Shown here: positions 26,012-34,767 of the stretch, in pieces | How the letters are laid out: the number at the start of each line of letters is the position of its first letter | Position numbering within the stretch: position 1 is the first letter of the stretch | From: Bacteroidota bacterium | GTDB lineage: Bacteria; Bacteroidota; Bacteroidia; UBA7662; CANHCV01 | Assembly (NCBI GenBank): GCA_947501265.1 | Contig: CANMVY010000003.1 | Coordinates: 62,001-126,000 of the forward strand | Length of the DNA: 64,000 nucleotides | Direction: 5' to 3' | The notes under the pieces: model-generated | Databases searched by the model: none | Told to the model about the DNA's origin: nothing | What the model saw: only the letters and a program-made list of their open reading frames with translations | Translations under genes and position numbers: made by a program

Positions 26012-26115
26012 AACAAGTTGAATGCTGGTAAAGATTATTAATCGTTCAATTTTCCCATATTAAAAGAGGGGTTGACTTTTGTCAACCCCTCTTTTATGTT
26101 TTAACCTAATCGTTT
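26012..26115 (+). repeat. 104-bp tandem repeat, copy 2 (NlpC end plus terminator)
   Basis: Repeats the OmpA tail codons (now with a TTG in place of the ATG), the stop and a terminator. It ends within the final codons of the NlpC gene (IKRLG), one T longer than copy 1. Confidence 0.92.
26062..26095 (-). terminator. Bidirectional terminator, copy 2
   Basis: A perfect 15-bp stem (AAAAGAGGGGTTGAC with GTCAACCCCTCTTTT) and loop TTTT. The T-T mismatch of copy 1 is absent. It serves the NlpC gene directly, 6 bp past its stop. Confidence 0.92.
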
Positions 26116-26793
26116 GATGGTTGCGAGGTGATGGGTGTATTGTTGGGTTTCTCGATTGAATATTCCTTGTTGGTCCAATACGTCTATTTTTACCCAACCT
26201 GAGGCATGAACAATTTCATGATTTTCTAAACAGATTCCAACATGAATGATTTTTCCTTCTTTGTTGGAAAAAAATGCTAGATCTCCAGGAATGGCTTCAT
26301 TGGCGAAATGTACGGTTTTTCCAACTTCTACTTGTTGGTAAGCATTTCGCGGCAGAGGTATTCCCAATACTCGGAAAGCTGTTTGAACAAATCCGCTGCA
26401 ATCGGTGCCGAAAGTAGATTTTCCACCCCACAAATAGGGAACTCCTAAAAATTGATTGATTGACCAATCCAAACCAAGTATTGCTTCGCTTCCAAATTCA
26501 GATTGAGCTCCAAATGGAAGCGTTATTCTGCCATCTGGGAATTCGACCAATTGATGAGATAGGATGTGGTAAGAATGATTCAACGGCTTAGGTTTGAAGT
26601 GCAATACTTTTTTTTCCATAAACCCTTCGTAACCATCAAATTTTATTGATACCCTAACCCAATTCCCATGTTCTTCTAAAATTTCAACATCCTCTCCAAA
26701 TAAAACCTGATTAACCATCTCAGATTTATCAGTCTTTTCTTTACGAAGTGGAGCACATGCTACACGGCATCTCCAAGTTTCAATTTCTTGCAT
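26101..26793 (-). CDS. C40 (NlpC/P60) peptidase with N-terminal SH3-like region
   Basis: 230 residues. An SH3b-type segment comes first (about 10-70: SEMVNQVLFGEDVEILEEHG, then NWVRVSIKFDGYEGFM), then an NlpC/P60 domain with the catalytic triad Cys in GTDCSGFVQ (about 128), His in IIHVGICL and a third polar residue in IVHASG. Such enzymes cut the D-Glu to meso-diaminopimelate bond of peptidoglycan peptides. No convincing signal peptide is seen, so it may act on recycled muropeptides, as in the YkfC/Spr-like cytoplasmic group. It is divergent from ftsE by 21 bp and convergent with the OmpA gene. Confidence 0.9.
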   Translation of the reverse strand: MQEIETWRCRVACAPLRKEKTDKSEMVNQVLFGEDVEILEEHGNWVRVSIKFDGYEGFMEKKVLHFKPKPLNHSYHILSHQLVEFPDGRITLPFGAQSEFGSEAILGLDWSINQFLGVPYLWGGKSTFGTDCSGFVQTAFRVLGIPLPRNAYQQVEVGKTVHFANEAIPGDLAFFSNKEGKIIHVGICLENHEIVHASGWVKIDVLDQQGIFNRETQQYTHHLATIKRLG

Positions 26794-26800
26794 TTTGATG

Positions 26801-26808
26801 TATCTTTG
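26801..26808 (+). promoter_or_regulatory. -7 element of ftsE promoter
   Basis: TATCTTTG (TAnnTTTG) lies six bases upstream of the ftsE ATG, so the transcript would be nearly leaderless. No clear TTTG is found at the -33 spacing. Confidence 0.5.
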
Positions 26809-26814
26809 AAGGGT

Positions 26815-27498
26815 ATGAATGAAATCTTAAAGGTAACGGATTTATCGGTTTCTCACGAAGGAATGAACATCCTTAAAGGAGTGAATTTTTCTTTAAATAA
26901 AGGTGAATTTTCATACCTCATTGGAAAAACCGGAAGCGGAAAATCTACCATGATGCGCAGTTTTTATGCCGATCACGATATTGATTCGGGGGCGGTTGAG
27001 ATTTGTGGATTCCATTTACCTGGGATTCCAATGAAAGATATTCCCCAATTGAGAAGAAAAATTGGAATCGTCTTTCAAGATTTTCAATTGTTGTTCGATC
27101 GAACAGTGAAAGCAAATTTATTGTTCGTGTTGGAAGCAACAGGTTGGGAAGATCAATCGTTGATGGAAACCCGAATGAATGAGGTGCTTGAGTTGGTCAA
27201 CTTGCCGCATATCCTAGATAAATCACCTCATCAATTATCGGGTGGTGAACAACAACGTTTGGCCATTGCACGCGCTCTTCTAAATCATCCCGAAATCATC
27301 TTAGCCGATGAGCCAACCGGAAACCTCGATCCCGATACTTCTTTGGAAATTATCCAATTGTTCAAGGATATTGCCGAAAAAGGTACTGCTGTTTTATTGG
27401 CAACCCACGATTACTACATTATCGAAAAACATCCAGCTCGTCTGTTTAAAGTGGAAGACGCTCAACTTTTTGATTTAGGTCAGATACTTTTTGAGTAA
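26815..27498 (+). CDS. ftsE: ABC transporter ATP-binding protein, FtsE type
   Basis: 227 residues, a complete ABC ATPase: Walker A GKTGSGKS (about 34-41), Q-loop FQDFQLLFDRTV, signature LSGGEQQRLAIARAL, Walker B ILADEPTGNLD and the switch His in LATHDY. FtsE-like features are the short length and the QDFQLLFDRTVKAN stretch. With FtsX it controls septal peptidoglycan hydrolases, but no ftsX is adjacent here. The neighbouring NlpC/P60 peptidase is a possible functional partner. ATG at 26815 is preferred over an upstream TTG at 26788, which would precede the promoter element. Confidence 0.85.
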   Translation: MNEILKVTDLSVSHEGMNILKGVNFSLNKGEFSYLIGKTGSGKSTMMRSFYADHDIDSGAVEICGFHLPGIPMKDIPQLRRKIGIVFQDFQLLFDRTVKANLLFVLEATGWEDQSLMETRMNEVLELVNLPHILDKSPHQLSGGEQQRLAIARALLNHPEIILADEPTGNLDPDTSLEIIQLFKDIAEKGTAVLLATHDYYIIEKHPARLFKVEDAQLFDLGQILFE

Positions 27499-28304
27499 TA
27501 ACCTCTTCTTACCGAACAATACACCAAATAGTGTATGCACATCCTCCGAAGATTCTTAGGTAAATGGTCTTGTATTTTCAATGTTATTGAATAAAACGAA
27601 ACCGGAATGCGACTTTTTATTCCGTACATCGCCAAGTTGGGATGCTTTTTTTGGATAATTCTCAATCCTATTTTTCCAAAATCATGCATTTGGTTCAATG
27701 CTGTTTCTAGTGGTTTATTTTCCGATGATTTCACATGCAAATCATTGGACTTGAAAAAAGGGGCATGGTGGTTTTTGGCTCGAATTGCAAATTCTAAATC
27801 TTCTCCTCCGTAGGTGGTAAACTGTTCATCGAACCCTTTCAAATGTTGAAATAGAGGTCGTGGTACAGCACAAATTCCTGTCGTAAATGATTCAAAAGTA
27901 ATAACTCCTACTTTTGATTTATTAACCCCTCTACTTGAACAATAATCCAACCACGAATTGTGTTCTTTGTTTTCGTAATGAACGCTGCCAACATAAATGT
28001 GGGTGTTGGAAGGATTTTGATAAAATGGCTGGATGTTCCCCGTAAACTCCATATCCGAATCCATAAAAATGATCCAATCCCAATCCAATTGCATTGCCAA
28101 ATTTCTCGTTGCTGCCCTTCCTCGATTTTCAAATTTGGGATGATGTAGAAAGGAATAATGGTTTTGTTGAAGCCATTCTACCGTGCCATCGGTCGATCCA
28201 TCCACTCCAACCACAAAAGGCACGGAATGCGGCAAAATGGAATTGATGGCTTTCTTCAATTCCTCTAAATTGTTGAACGTTGGAAGAAAAAAACCGACCT
28301 TCAT
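27480..28304 (-). CDS. Glycosyltransferase family 2
   Basis: 274 residues. A GT-A domain begins KVGFFLPTFNNLEELKKAIN, followed by VGVDGSTDGT, the DXD motif in FMDSDMEF (about 90) and a GGEDLEFAIRAK segment (catalytic-base region). No long C-terminal membrane helices are visible, only a basic tail. Its start (ATG 28304) overlaps the upstream GT4 stop by four bases. It probably adds a sugar to an envelope glycan. Its 3' end overlaps that of the convergent ftsE gene by 19 bases. Confidence 0.85.
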   Translation of the reverse strand: MKVGFFLPTFNNLEELKKAINSILPHSVPFVVGVDGSTDGTVEWLQQNHYSFLHHPKFENRGRAATRNLAMQLDWDWIIFMDSDMEFTGNIQPFYQNPSNTHIYVGSVHYENKEHNSWLDYCSSRGVNKSKVGVITFESFTTGICAVPRPLFQHLKGFDEQFTTYGGEDLEFAIRAKNHHAPFFKSNDLHVKSSENKPLETALNQMHDFGKIGLRIIQKKHPNLAMYGIKSRIPVSFYSITLKIQDHLPKNLRRMCIHYLVYCSVRRGYYSKSI

Positions 28305-29368
28305 GGGATCCATGTTTGAATTGATTTCCATTGTTCTTCCCATGTCCAAATGTTCTTTGCAAATTTACAGGCATCAACCCGATTTTTGTACTCCATGGGT
28401 TCTTTTTCGATTTGATCTAAAATGGAAACAATGGAATCGTCTTCCACCCAACCAACGTTGTAGGATTGCATCATGGCTCGATAGGTTGGTGTTGGTGCTG
28501 TGATCACCGGAATACCCAAGGATACGTAATCAAAAAACTTATTGGCTAAACTGAACTCGTAACTCTTGCTTTGCTGCCAATCCAAGCCGTTGTATCCAAC
28601 TTTGGCTTGTTTCGTTGCCTTGGCTAATTCTGATTTCGATAGCATTCCGAGCCACTTGATGCGATGTTGGTAGTGCAATGATTTGCTCCATGATTTAATC
28701 GATTCTTCCTCATCTCCTTTTCCGGCGATCCAAACTTCCCATTTTGGTGCATGTTCAATCGCTGCGATGAGTTCTCGAACTCTTCTGCCTTGGTTGATGG
28801 CACCTTGATACATGATGATGCATTCTTTCTCTTTTTGTGGCTCGAATGAAGTTAGGTTGGGCATGTTCATCAACACCTGAAATTCTCTTCCTGTTTTTTC
28901 GGATAATTGCTCGGCGATGGGGTTGGAAACCGTGAGGCAAACATCACTATTTCGAGCGCTTCGGTTTTCCAATTGGTTCCAAATCCATTTTTTTAAACCC
29001 TTTCCTTCTAATTCTGGAACTTCGGTAAACCATTCATGGCTGTCGTACACCAGGAAAAACGATTTCCAACGTTTCATGAGTCCTGCCGCCCACAACGTGT
29101 CGGGATCGCAAGCCCAAACCAAGGTGGGCGGATTTTTTCGCAAGTGTAGAAGAATTTTTAGTCCAAGGAACAAGTAAAAGAGAGGCCCACTTTTGATAGA
29201 CATTTTCCATCTCAAATCTTCCGTTTCGAATGCTTCCTTATGACGTTCAATACCACAAATCTGTACCGAATAACCCATTTTTGAGAGCGATTCCTTTACT
29301 TTTTGTGCCCGTTGGTCAAAAATGGGGTCGGAAGAAACAAAAATTATTGCTGTTTTATCGACGTTCAT
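28301..29368 (-). CDS. Glycosyltransferase family 4
   Basis: 355 residues, GT-B fold. N-terminal AIIFVSSDPIFDQRAQKVKESL; an HEWF motif (YDSHEWFTEVPE) near residue 115; nucleotide-sugar region IIMYQGAINQGRRVRELIAAI (about 190); and a C-terminal GYNGLDWQQSKSYEFSLANKFFDYVSLG, where the EFSLANKFFDY stretch is the usual donor-binding glutamate region. The ATG at 29368 overlaps the end of recQ by 14 bases. Role: probably lipopolysaccharide or another surface glycan, given gmhA upstream. Confidence 0.87.
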   Translation of the reverse strand: MNVDKTAIIFVSSDPIFDQRAQKVKESLSKMGYSVQICGIERHKEAFETEDLRWKMSIKSGPLFYLFLGLKILLHLRKNPPTLVWACDPDTLWAAGLMKRWKSFFLVYDSHEWFTEVPELEGKGLKKWIWNQLENRSARNSDVCLTVSNPIAEQLSEKTGREFQVLMNMPNLTSFEPQKEKECIIMYQGAINQGRRVRELIAAIEHAPKWEVWIAGKGDEEESIKSWSKSLHYQHRIKWLGMLSKSELAKATKQAKVGYNGLDWQQSKSYEFSLANKFFDYVSLGIPVITAPTPTYRAMMQSYNVGWVEDDSIVSILDQIEKEPMEYKNRVDACKFAKNIWTWEEQWKSIQTWIP

Positions 29369-31256
29369 AGGCATCTTCTTCCAATTCAACAATCAATTCT
29401 TCCAACAGCAATTCTTCGAGAATGGCATGCAGTACATTTTTGCTACAATTCCATTTTTCCAACAACTCCGATTTTCCCCAAATGCGTTGTTTGGTAAAAT
29501 CTTTCCAAATGGCTTCTTTTAACTCACCCGTTGATAAGCTTTCGGTTTGTTTCTTTTTTCTGCAAACATCGCAATGCCCGCAAGCAGGTGCATTTTCTCC
29601 AAAGTATTGCAGTAAAAGTGCGGTCCTACAATGTTCTTCTTCCTTACAAAATCCTAAAAAAGTGGTCCACTGCTTCCAAATTGTTTCTTCCCATTTTTTT
29701 AATTCCAGGTACGGTTGAACATCCAATTTGGTTTTTCGAGGAGATAAAAACTCAATCCAAGGCTCATCGGTGCCCGCTTGGAAATCGAACAGTTGAAGTT
29801 GATGAAGGGCAAGGAGACCTTGAAGGATTTTTTCTTTCGGCTGCTGGGTGAAATTGCTGATTTTTTCGAGGTCGATGCGGGAATAACCGTGAAACAAGTT
29901 TCCATCCATACGAACCAACGCCTGAGCCAACCACCCCCACTGCGAATTTTCCAATTGAAAAGCATACAAATGGGTGGGTTCTGCAATGGCTTTGATGCGA
30001 TCAGGACGGATGGTTTCCGAGTCGTAAACCAATACGCCCATTTGGTGCAGGGCCTTCAACGCAACCACCGTTTTCACGGGTTGAAGTTGAAATGAATGGC
30101 AGAAATTTCGCAAAGAAAGGGAAAAATGTTGCTCGGGCTGGTCGCCAAGGGCGATTTGAAAATGATTGCAAAGTTTGTTGTAAACGACCTCAATGGATTC
30201 AAGTTCAAGAAAGCTTTGTTGAAGTTTGTCACTTTGAATTTTCTCATCCAATTCGTCGAACAAAACCACCGAATAGGCGCGTTCGCCGTCTCGGCCTGCT
30301 CGTCCTGCCTCCTGAAAATACGCTTCCGGAGAGGCCGGTAAATCGTAATGCACCACCAATCGAACATCGGGTTTGTCGATTCCCATGCCAAAAGCATTGG
30401 TGGCCACCATCGTCCTAAATTTATTTTGTATCCAATCTTCCTGAATCTTTTCTCGGTCCTTGGCCTTCAAACCAGCGTGATAAAATCCTGCAGAAAAATG
30501 GTTGTGATTTAAAAAACGTGCAACTTCCTCGGCATGGGCCCGGGTGTTCACAAAAACAATGGTAGAAAAGGCCTTGAAAGGTTGAAGTACTTCCACCAAC
30601 AACGCAAATTTATTGGCCCCTTTGCGCACATTGTAACTCAAATTTTCTCGTACAAACGATTGTTTGAAAAGGGTTGGTCGAAGCAGATTCAGTTGAATAG
30701 AAATGTCTTCAACTACTTTTTCGGTGGCCGTTGCCGTTACCGCCAAACAAGGAGTGTTGGGAATCAATTCCCTGATCTTTGCGATTTGGCGGTATTCCGG
30801 ACGAAATTGGTGTCCCCATTGGGAAATGCAATGTGCTTCATCAATGGCCAACAACCCCACGTTCATTTGTTTTAAGCGTTCCTGAAACAACGGTTGTTGG
30901 AGCCGTTCTGGAGAAATGTACAGAAATTTCGTTCCTCCAAAAATGCAATTGTCCAGGATAACATCTTGTTCGTGAAACGATTGATGACCAGAAAGATAGT
31001 AGGCTGGGATTCCTTTCTGTTTTAGGTTTTCGACTTGATCCTGCATCAATGCCACGAGTGGAGATACAACGATGGTGATTCCATCCAAAACCATTCCGGG
31101 AACTTGAAAACAAATGGACTTTCCTCCGCCGGTAGGAAGTAGGGCCAAGGTATCGCCTTTCATCGCAGCTTGAATGATCTCCTCCTGCAACGGTCGAAAG
31201 GCGTCGAAACCCCAATACTTTTTTAATACCGCAAGCGGAGTCGGACGTATTCTCAT
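29355..31256 (-). CDS. recQ: ATP-dependent DNA helicase RecQ
   Basis: 633 residues. Helicase motifs: [15 protein letters not shown] (Walker A), DEAHC with [21 protein letters not shown], and in domain two [10 protein letters not shown] with the arginine finger. The zinc-binding cysteines ([12 protein letters not shown] then [10 protein letters not shown]) are near residues 540-575, so the RQC region is present; a typical HRDC domain is not evident at the end. RecQ unwinds DNA 3' to 5' in recombination and fork repair. ATG at 31256 overlaps the stop of gmhA by four bases. A longer in-frame start would run into gmhA and is unlikely. Confidence 0.93.
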   Translation of the reverse strand: MRIRPTPLAVLKKYWGFDAFRPLQEEIIQAAMKGDTLALLPTGGGKSICFQVPGMVLDGITIVVSPLVALMQDQVENLKQKGIPAYYLSGHQSFHEQDVILDNCIFGGTKFLYISPERLQQPLFQERLKQMNVGLLAIDEAHCISQWGHQFRPEYRQIAKIRELIPNTPCLAVTATATEKVVEDISIQLNLLRPTLFKQSFVRENLSYNVRKGANKFALLVEVLQPFKAFSTIVFVNTRAHAEEVARFLNHNHFSAGFYHAGLKAKDREKIQEDWIQNKFRTMVATNAFGMGIDKPDVRLVVHYDLPASPEAYFQEAGRAGRDGERAYSVVLFDELDEKIQSDKLQQSFLELESIEVVYNKLCNHFQIALGDQPEQHFSLSLRNFCHSFQLQPVKTVVALKALHQMGVLVYDSETIRPDRIKAIAEPTHLYAFQLENSQWGWLAQALVRMDGNLFHGYSRIDLEKISNFTQQPKEKILQGLLALHQLQLFDFQAGTDEPWIEFLSPRKTKLDVQPYLELKKWEETIWKQWTTFLGFCKEEEHCRTALLLQYFGENAPACGHCDVCRKKKQTESLSTGELKEAIWKDFTKQRIWGKSELLEKWNCSKNVLHAILEELLLEELIVELEEDAYERR

Positions 31257-31831
31257 CCCATTTGAGCTTCGATGGATTGAATAAAAGAATGGATGATTTT
31301 GATGTGTAATTCTTGAGCTCGGTCGGCAAAAGGGGTGGTGGGTGCGCAAATTTCAGCATCGCACAGTCCCCGCATTTTGCCCCCATCTTTTCCGGTTAAA
31401 CCCACCACTTTTATTCCCATTTCTTTGGCTACTTTGATGGCTTCCAAAACATTTCCAGAGTTTCCACTGGTAGAAATCCCCAACAAAACATCACCGGGTT
31501 TGCCCAATGCTTCTAAATAACGGGAAAAAATGAAGTTATATCCGTAATCGTTTCCTACGCAAGAAATATGGGATGGATCCGAAATGCTCACCGCTGCCAA
31601 TGCCCGGCGATTTTCCCGAAACCTGCCCGAAAGTTCTTCGGCAAAGTGCATGGCATCGCACATCGATCCTCCATTCCCGCACGAAATGATTTTCCCCCCG
31701 TTCTTCAAACAAGCCACCATCAATTCCACAGCATGATCAAAGTTTTTCGATTGATCTTCTTGAGACAAAAAATGACTTAAAACCTGTTGGGCTTCTTGAA
31801 TATTTTGATGAAGGATTTCGGATGGTTTCAT
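31253..31831 (-). CDS. gmhA: SIS-domain phosphoheptose isomerase (GmhA-like)
   Basis: 192 residues, one SIS domain. Substrate-binding motifs are [23 protein letters not shown] (about 50-72) and [22 protein letters not shown] (about 118-140), with a C-terminal HIKIIHSFI helix. GmhA converts sedoheptulose 7-phosphate to D-glycero-D-manno-heptose 7-phosphate for lipopolysaccharide core synthesis. It heads a coupled run with recQ and two glycosyltransferases, so an envelope role fits the neighbours. A promoter element lies just upstream, and aroC ends 16 bp before its start. Confidence 0.9.
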   Translation of the reverse strand: MKPSEILHQNIQEAQQVLSHFLSQEDQSKNFDHAVELMVACLKNGGKIISCGNGGSMCDAMHFAEELSGRFRENRRALAAVSISDPSHISCVGNDYGYNFIFSRYLEALGKPGDVLLGISTSGNSGNVLEAIKVAKEMGIKVVGLTGKDGGKMRGLCDAEICAPTTPFADRAQELHIKIIHSFIQSIEAQMG

Positions 31832-31835
31832 ACGT

Positions 31836-31843
31836 CAAAAATA
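31836..31843 (-). promoter_or_regulatory. Possible -7 element of the gmhA promoter
   Basis: TATTTTTG on the minus strand, five bases before the gmhA ATG. It lies between gmhA and aroC. No -33 TTG is found at the preferred spacing, so it is weak evidence. Confidence 0.35.
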
Positions 31844-31847
31844 AGAA

Positions 31848-32936
31848 TTAGATGGATTGATAGGCGCGTTGCCACAACCAAAAATCGAGGACCGTTAAGG
31901 CCGTCATCGCATCCACAATCGGAACTGCACGTGGAAGAACGCTAGGGTCGTGCCGTCCTTTTGCTTTCAATGTTGTGGGCTCGCCCTGGATATTGATGGT
32001 CGATTGATCCACGGAAATCGTAGAAGTAGGTTTAAAAGCCACCCGAAACCAAACGGGCATGCCATTCGTGATTCCTCCAAGAACTCCGCCACTGTGGTTG
32101 GTTGAAGTCATCGCCTTCCCTTGCTCCATGCTAACAAATTCATCGTTGTTTTCACTTCCAAAACGTAGGGTTGAAGCAAATCCATCGCCCATCTCAAACC
32201 CTTTGGTGGCGTTGATGGAAAGCATCGCATAGGCAAGCTGGGATTCGAAACGGTGAAAAACCGGATTCCCTAACCCAGCTGGAAGACCCTGAACAACGGT
32301 GGTGATGATTCCTCCAACCGAATCGCCCTTTTCTTTTGTTTCAAGAATGAAATCCTCCATTTTTTTGGAGATTTCGGGGTGCGGACAGCGAATGGGACTT
32401 TCATCGATGGCGTTTCGGTCGAAAAAATCGTTTGAAAAGGGTACGGAAAGGTGATGAACGGACGAAACGTAACTGGAAATTTGGATGCCTTGTTGAACAA
32501 GAAACTGCTGGGCCAACGCTCCTGCAGCCACCCTCGCTACCGTTTCTCGGGCCGAACTTCGTCCTCCACCGCGCGGATCCCGAATCCCAAATTTCGCTTG
32601 GTAGGTAAAATCTGCGTGGCCCGGCCGGAAAGACCGTTCCATTTCTTCGTAATCGGCCGGCCGCTGATCCCGATTTCGAATGAGCAAGGCGATGGGGGCT
32701 CCGGTGGTCTTCCCCTGAAAAATTCCCGAAAGAACTTCTACTTCATCGCTTTCATTGCGTGCAGTGGTAAAGGTCGATTGTCCAGGCTTTCGTCGATTCA
32801 TTTCAGCGGAAAACGCATCCCAATCGATTTCAAATTGAGACGGAAATCCATCGATCACCACCCCGATGGCCGGTCCGTGGGATTCACCAAAGGTGGAGAT
32901 GCTGAGAAATTGACCGAAACTGTTTGCTGCACTCAT
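31848..32936 (-). CDS. aroC: Chorismate synthase
   Basis: 362 residues. Family signatures are FGESHGPAIGVVIDGFPSQ at the start, RSSARETVARVAAGALA (about 130) and GGITNGMPVWFRVAFKP with RHDPSVLPRAVPIVDAMTAL near the end. It uses reduced FMN to convert 5-enolpyruvylshikimate 3-phosphate to chorismate in aromatic biosynthesis. ATG at 32936 overlaps the upstream FAD-oxidase stop by four bases. The product lacks an obvious functional link with its neighbours, as is common for Bacteroidota gene strings. Confidence 0.97.
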   Translation of the reverse strand: MSAANSFGQFLSISTFGESHGPAIGVVIDGFPSQFEIDWDAFSAEMNRRKPGQSTFTTARNESDEVEVLSGIFQGKTTGAPIALLIRNRDQRPADYEEMERSFRPGHADFTYQAKFGIRDPRGGGRSSARETVARVAAGALAQQFLVQQGIQISSYVSSVHHLSVPFSNDFFDRNAIDESPIRCPHPEISKKMEDFILETKEKGDSVGGIITTVVQGLPAGLGNPVFHRFESQLAYAMLSINATKGFEMGDGFASTLRFGSENNDEFVSMEQGKAMTSTNHSGGVLGGITNGMPVWFRVAFKPTSTISVDQSTINIQGEPTTLKAKGRHDPSVLPRAVPIVDAMTALTVLDFWLWQRAYQSI

Positions 32937-34321
32937 GAATCTGGGAAAATTTTACCGGGATTAAGGATTCCCTTGGGGTCGAACTGTTGTTTGATGGAAC
33001 GCATGAGGTTCAATTCCGTTTCCGAAAACACAATGGAGAGGTAGTTTTTTTGAACGTACCCGATGCCGTGTTCGCCTGAAATGGTTCCTCCCATTTCCTT
33101 CACGGCTTGGAACAATTCTGAAATGCCCTCCATGACCGTGGTTTGCCAAGCATCGTCCGATAAATTTCCTCGAATGATGTTGACGTGCAAATTCCCATCG
33201 CCAACGTGTCCGTAACAAACCGATTCAAATCCGTATTTTTTTCCGATTTCTTTGACGGTTTTGAGCAACAGAGGCATCTGAAATCGAGGGACTACGGTGT
33301 CTTCTTCCTTATAAACGGAGTTGGCTTTCACCGCATGAGCAACGTTTCGGCGAATTTTCCAAAGTTGTTCTTTTTGATGGGAGGCATCAGCCATGAGAAT
33401 TTCGCCGGTGGGGTATTTCTCGCAAACGGCCGCTATGGTTTCCGCATCTTGATAAAGCACTTCCAAATGGCGGCCATCCAATTCAATCAATAAATGAGCT
33501 TGAATGTTGGTCGGAATGCTGAGCGATTCTCCCAAATATTGGGCCGACCATTCGATGGCGTTTCGCTCCATGAACTCCAAGGCCGAAGGTGTAATTCCCG
33601 CTTTGAAAATGTCGGAAACGGCCGAACACGCATCTTCCATGTTTTCAAATGGAAGCAGCAGCAACAAATCGTGAAGCGGTTTTGGAATGAGTTTCAGGTG
33701 AATTTTGGTGATGATTCCCAGCGTGCCTTCACTGCCAATGAACAACTGGGTGAGGTTGTAACCGGTTGAATTTTTAAGGGTTCGAGCCCCAGTTTGGATG
33801 ATTTTTCCATCGGCCAAGACTACTTCCAATCCCAAAACATAATCCTTGGTAACGCCGTATTTTACCGCTCGAGGTCCACCTGCATTTTCGGCCAAATTGC
33901 CGCCCAAAAAGCACGAACCTTTGGAAGATGGATCGGGCGGATAAAAAAGGCCAACGGCTTCAACGGCATCTCGAAGATTTTGGTTGATGACTCCAGGTCC
34001 AACGGTGACTTGCAAATTATCGGTATCGATTTCGATAGAATCGAGCAAATGGGTTAGCACGACCACCCCTTGGTGAACGGGTAGCGCTCCACCCGACAAG
34101 CCCGTGCCGCCACCGCGAACGGTAAGGGGAATTCCCTCTTGGTGGCAATAGGCGGCAATTTTCGCCACTTCTTCCGTGGTTTTGGGCGCAAGAGCGATGG
34201 ACGGAGGAAAACAAAAATCCTCGGTTTCATCCGATCCCAATCGTTCCAATTGCTCCGAATCGCAAATGGTTTGTTCGGATAAAAGTAGACTTTTTAAAAC
34301 GTCGAAATTCTTTTCGTTCAT
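32933..34321 (-). CDS. FAD-linked oxidase, GlcD-like
   Basis: 462 residues from ATG 34321, four bases upstream of the region that fits the family. The FAD-binding type 4 domain has RGGGTGLSGGALPVHQGVV (about 70) and GSEGTLGIITKIHLKLIPKP; the C-terminal cap has GHVGDGNLHVNIIRG and SGEHGIGYVQK (flavin and metal ligands). This is the GlcD/D-lactate dehydrogenase group, oxidising 2-hydroxy acids. It lacks a ferredoxin or cysteine-rich subunit, so substrate and electron acceptor are uncertain. It is divergent from msrB. A start 46 residues farther upstream has no support. Confidence 0.9.
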   Translation of the reverse strand: MNEKNFDVLKSLLLSEQTICDSEQLERLGSDETEDFCFPPSIALAPKTTEEVAKIAAYCHQEGIPLTVRGGGTGLSGGALPVHQGVVVLTHLLDSIEIDTDNLQVTVGPGVINQNLRDAVEAVGLFYPPDPSSKGSCFLGGNLAENAGGPRAVKYGVTKDYVLGLEVVLADGKIIQTGARTLKNSTGYNLTQLFIGSEGTLGIITKIHLKLIPKPLHDLLLLLPFENMEDACSAVSDIFKAGITPSALEFMERNAIEWSAQYLGESLSIPTNIQAHLLIELDGRHLEVLYQDAETIAAVCEKYPTGEILMADASHQKEQLWKIRRNVAHAVKANSVYKEEDTVVPRFQMPLLLKTVKEIGKKYGFESVCYGHVGDGNLHVNIIRGNLSDDAWQTTVMEGISELFQAVKEMGGTISGEHGIGYVQKNYLSIVFSETELNLMRSIKQQFDPKGILNPGKIFPDS

Positions 34322-34347
34322 GTGGAATAAAGGTAAAACCGAAATGC

Positions 34348-34355
34348 CAAAAGTA
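34348..34355 (-). promoter_or_regulatory. Possible -7 element upstream of the GlcD-like gene
   Basis: TACTTTTG on the minus strand, 27 bases before the ATG. The nearest upstream TTTG (34378-34381) would give a 22-bp spacer, longer than usual. Confidence 0.35.
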
Positions 34356-34368
34356 ACGTTATGAATGC

Positions 34369-34755
34369 ATGAAAAATCAAAAAACAGAGTCGGAGTGGAG
34401 AGAAATTTTAGATCCTGAAGCGTACCGAATTTTGAGGGAAAAAGGAACAGAACGGGCATTTACCGGAAAATATTGGGACACGAAAACCAACGGATTGTAT
34501 GTTTGCGCAGGTTGCGGTGAGGAATTGTTTGAGGGCGTCTCAAAATTCGACAGCGGCTGTGGGTGGCCTTCGTTCACCGCACCAAAATCCAAAGAGGTGA
34601 TCATGAGTGAAATGGATACCAGTTTTGGAATGATTCGAGAAGAGGTGATGTGCCAAAGTTGCGGCGGACATTTGGGTCATGTTTTTAACGATGGTCCGGC
34701 TCCAACTGGATTACGATATTGCATCAACTCGGGAGCTATTCACTTAAAAGAATAG
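34369..34755 (+). CDS. msrB: Peptide-methionine (R)-S-oxide reductase
   Basis: 128 residues. Zinc-binding pairs CAGCGEE (about 45) and CQSCGGHLGHVF (about 98-108), the substrate region SGCGWPSFT, and the catalytic cysteine in RYCINSGAI (usually RYCINSASL; the last residues differ slightly). It reduces the R form of methionine sulfoxide with thioredoxin. It is a stand-alone MsrB without MsrA. selD follows within 13 bp, an attractive neighbour because some MsrB enzymes use selenocysteine, but this one has Cys. Confidence 0.95.
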   Translation: MKNQKTESEWREILDPEAYRILREKGTERAFTGKYWDTKTNGLYVCAGCGEELFEGVSKFDSGCGWPSFTAPKSKEVIMSEMDTSFGMIREEVMCQSCGGHLGHVFNDGPAPTGLRYCINSGAIHLKE

Positions 34756-34763
34756 TACTTTTG
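34756..34763 (+). promoter_or_regulatory. Possible -7 element of the selD promoter
   Basis: TACTTTTG starts at the base after the msrB stop codon, four bases before the selD ATG. No matching -33 is visible; the genes may also be co-transcribed. Confidence 0.3.
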
Positions 34764-34767
34764 TTGA

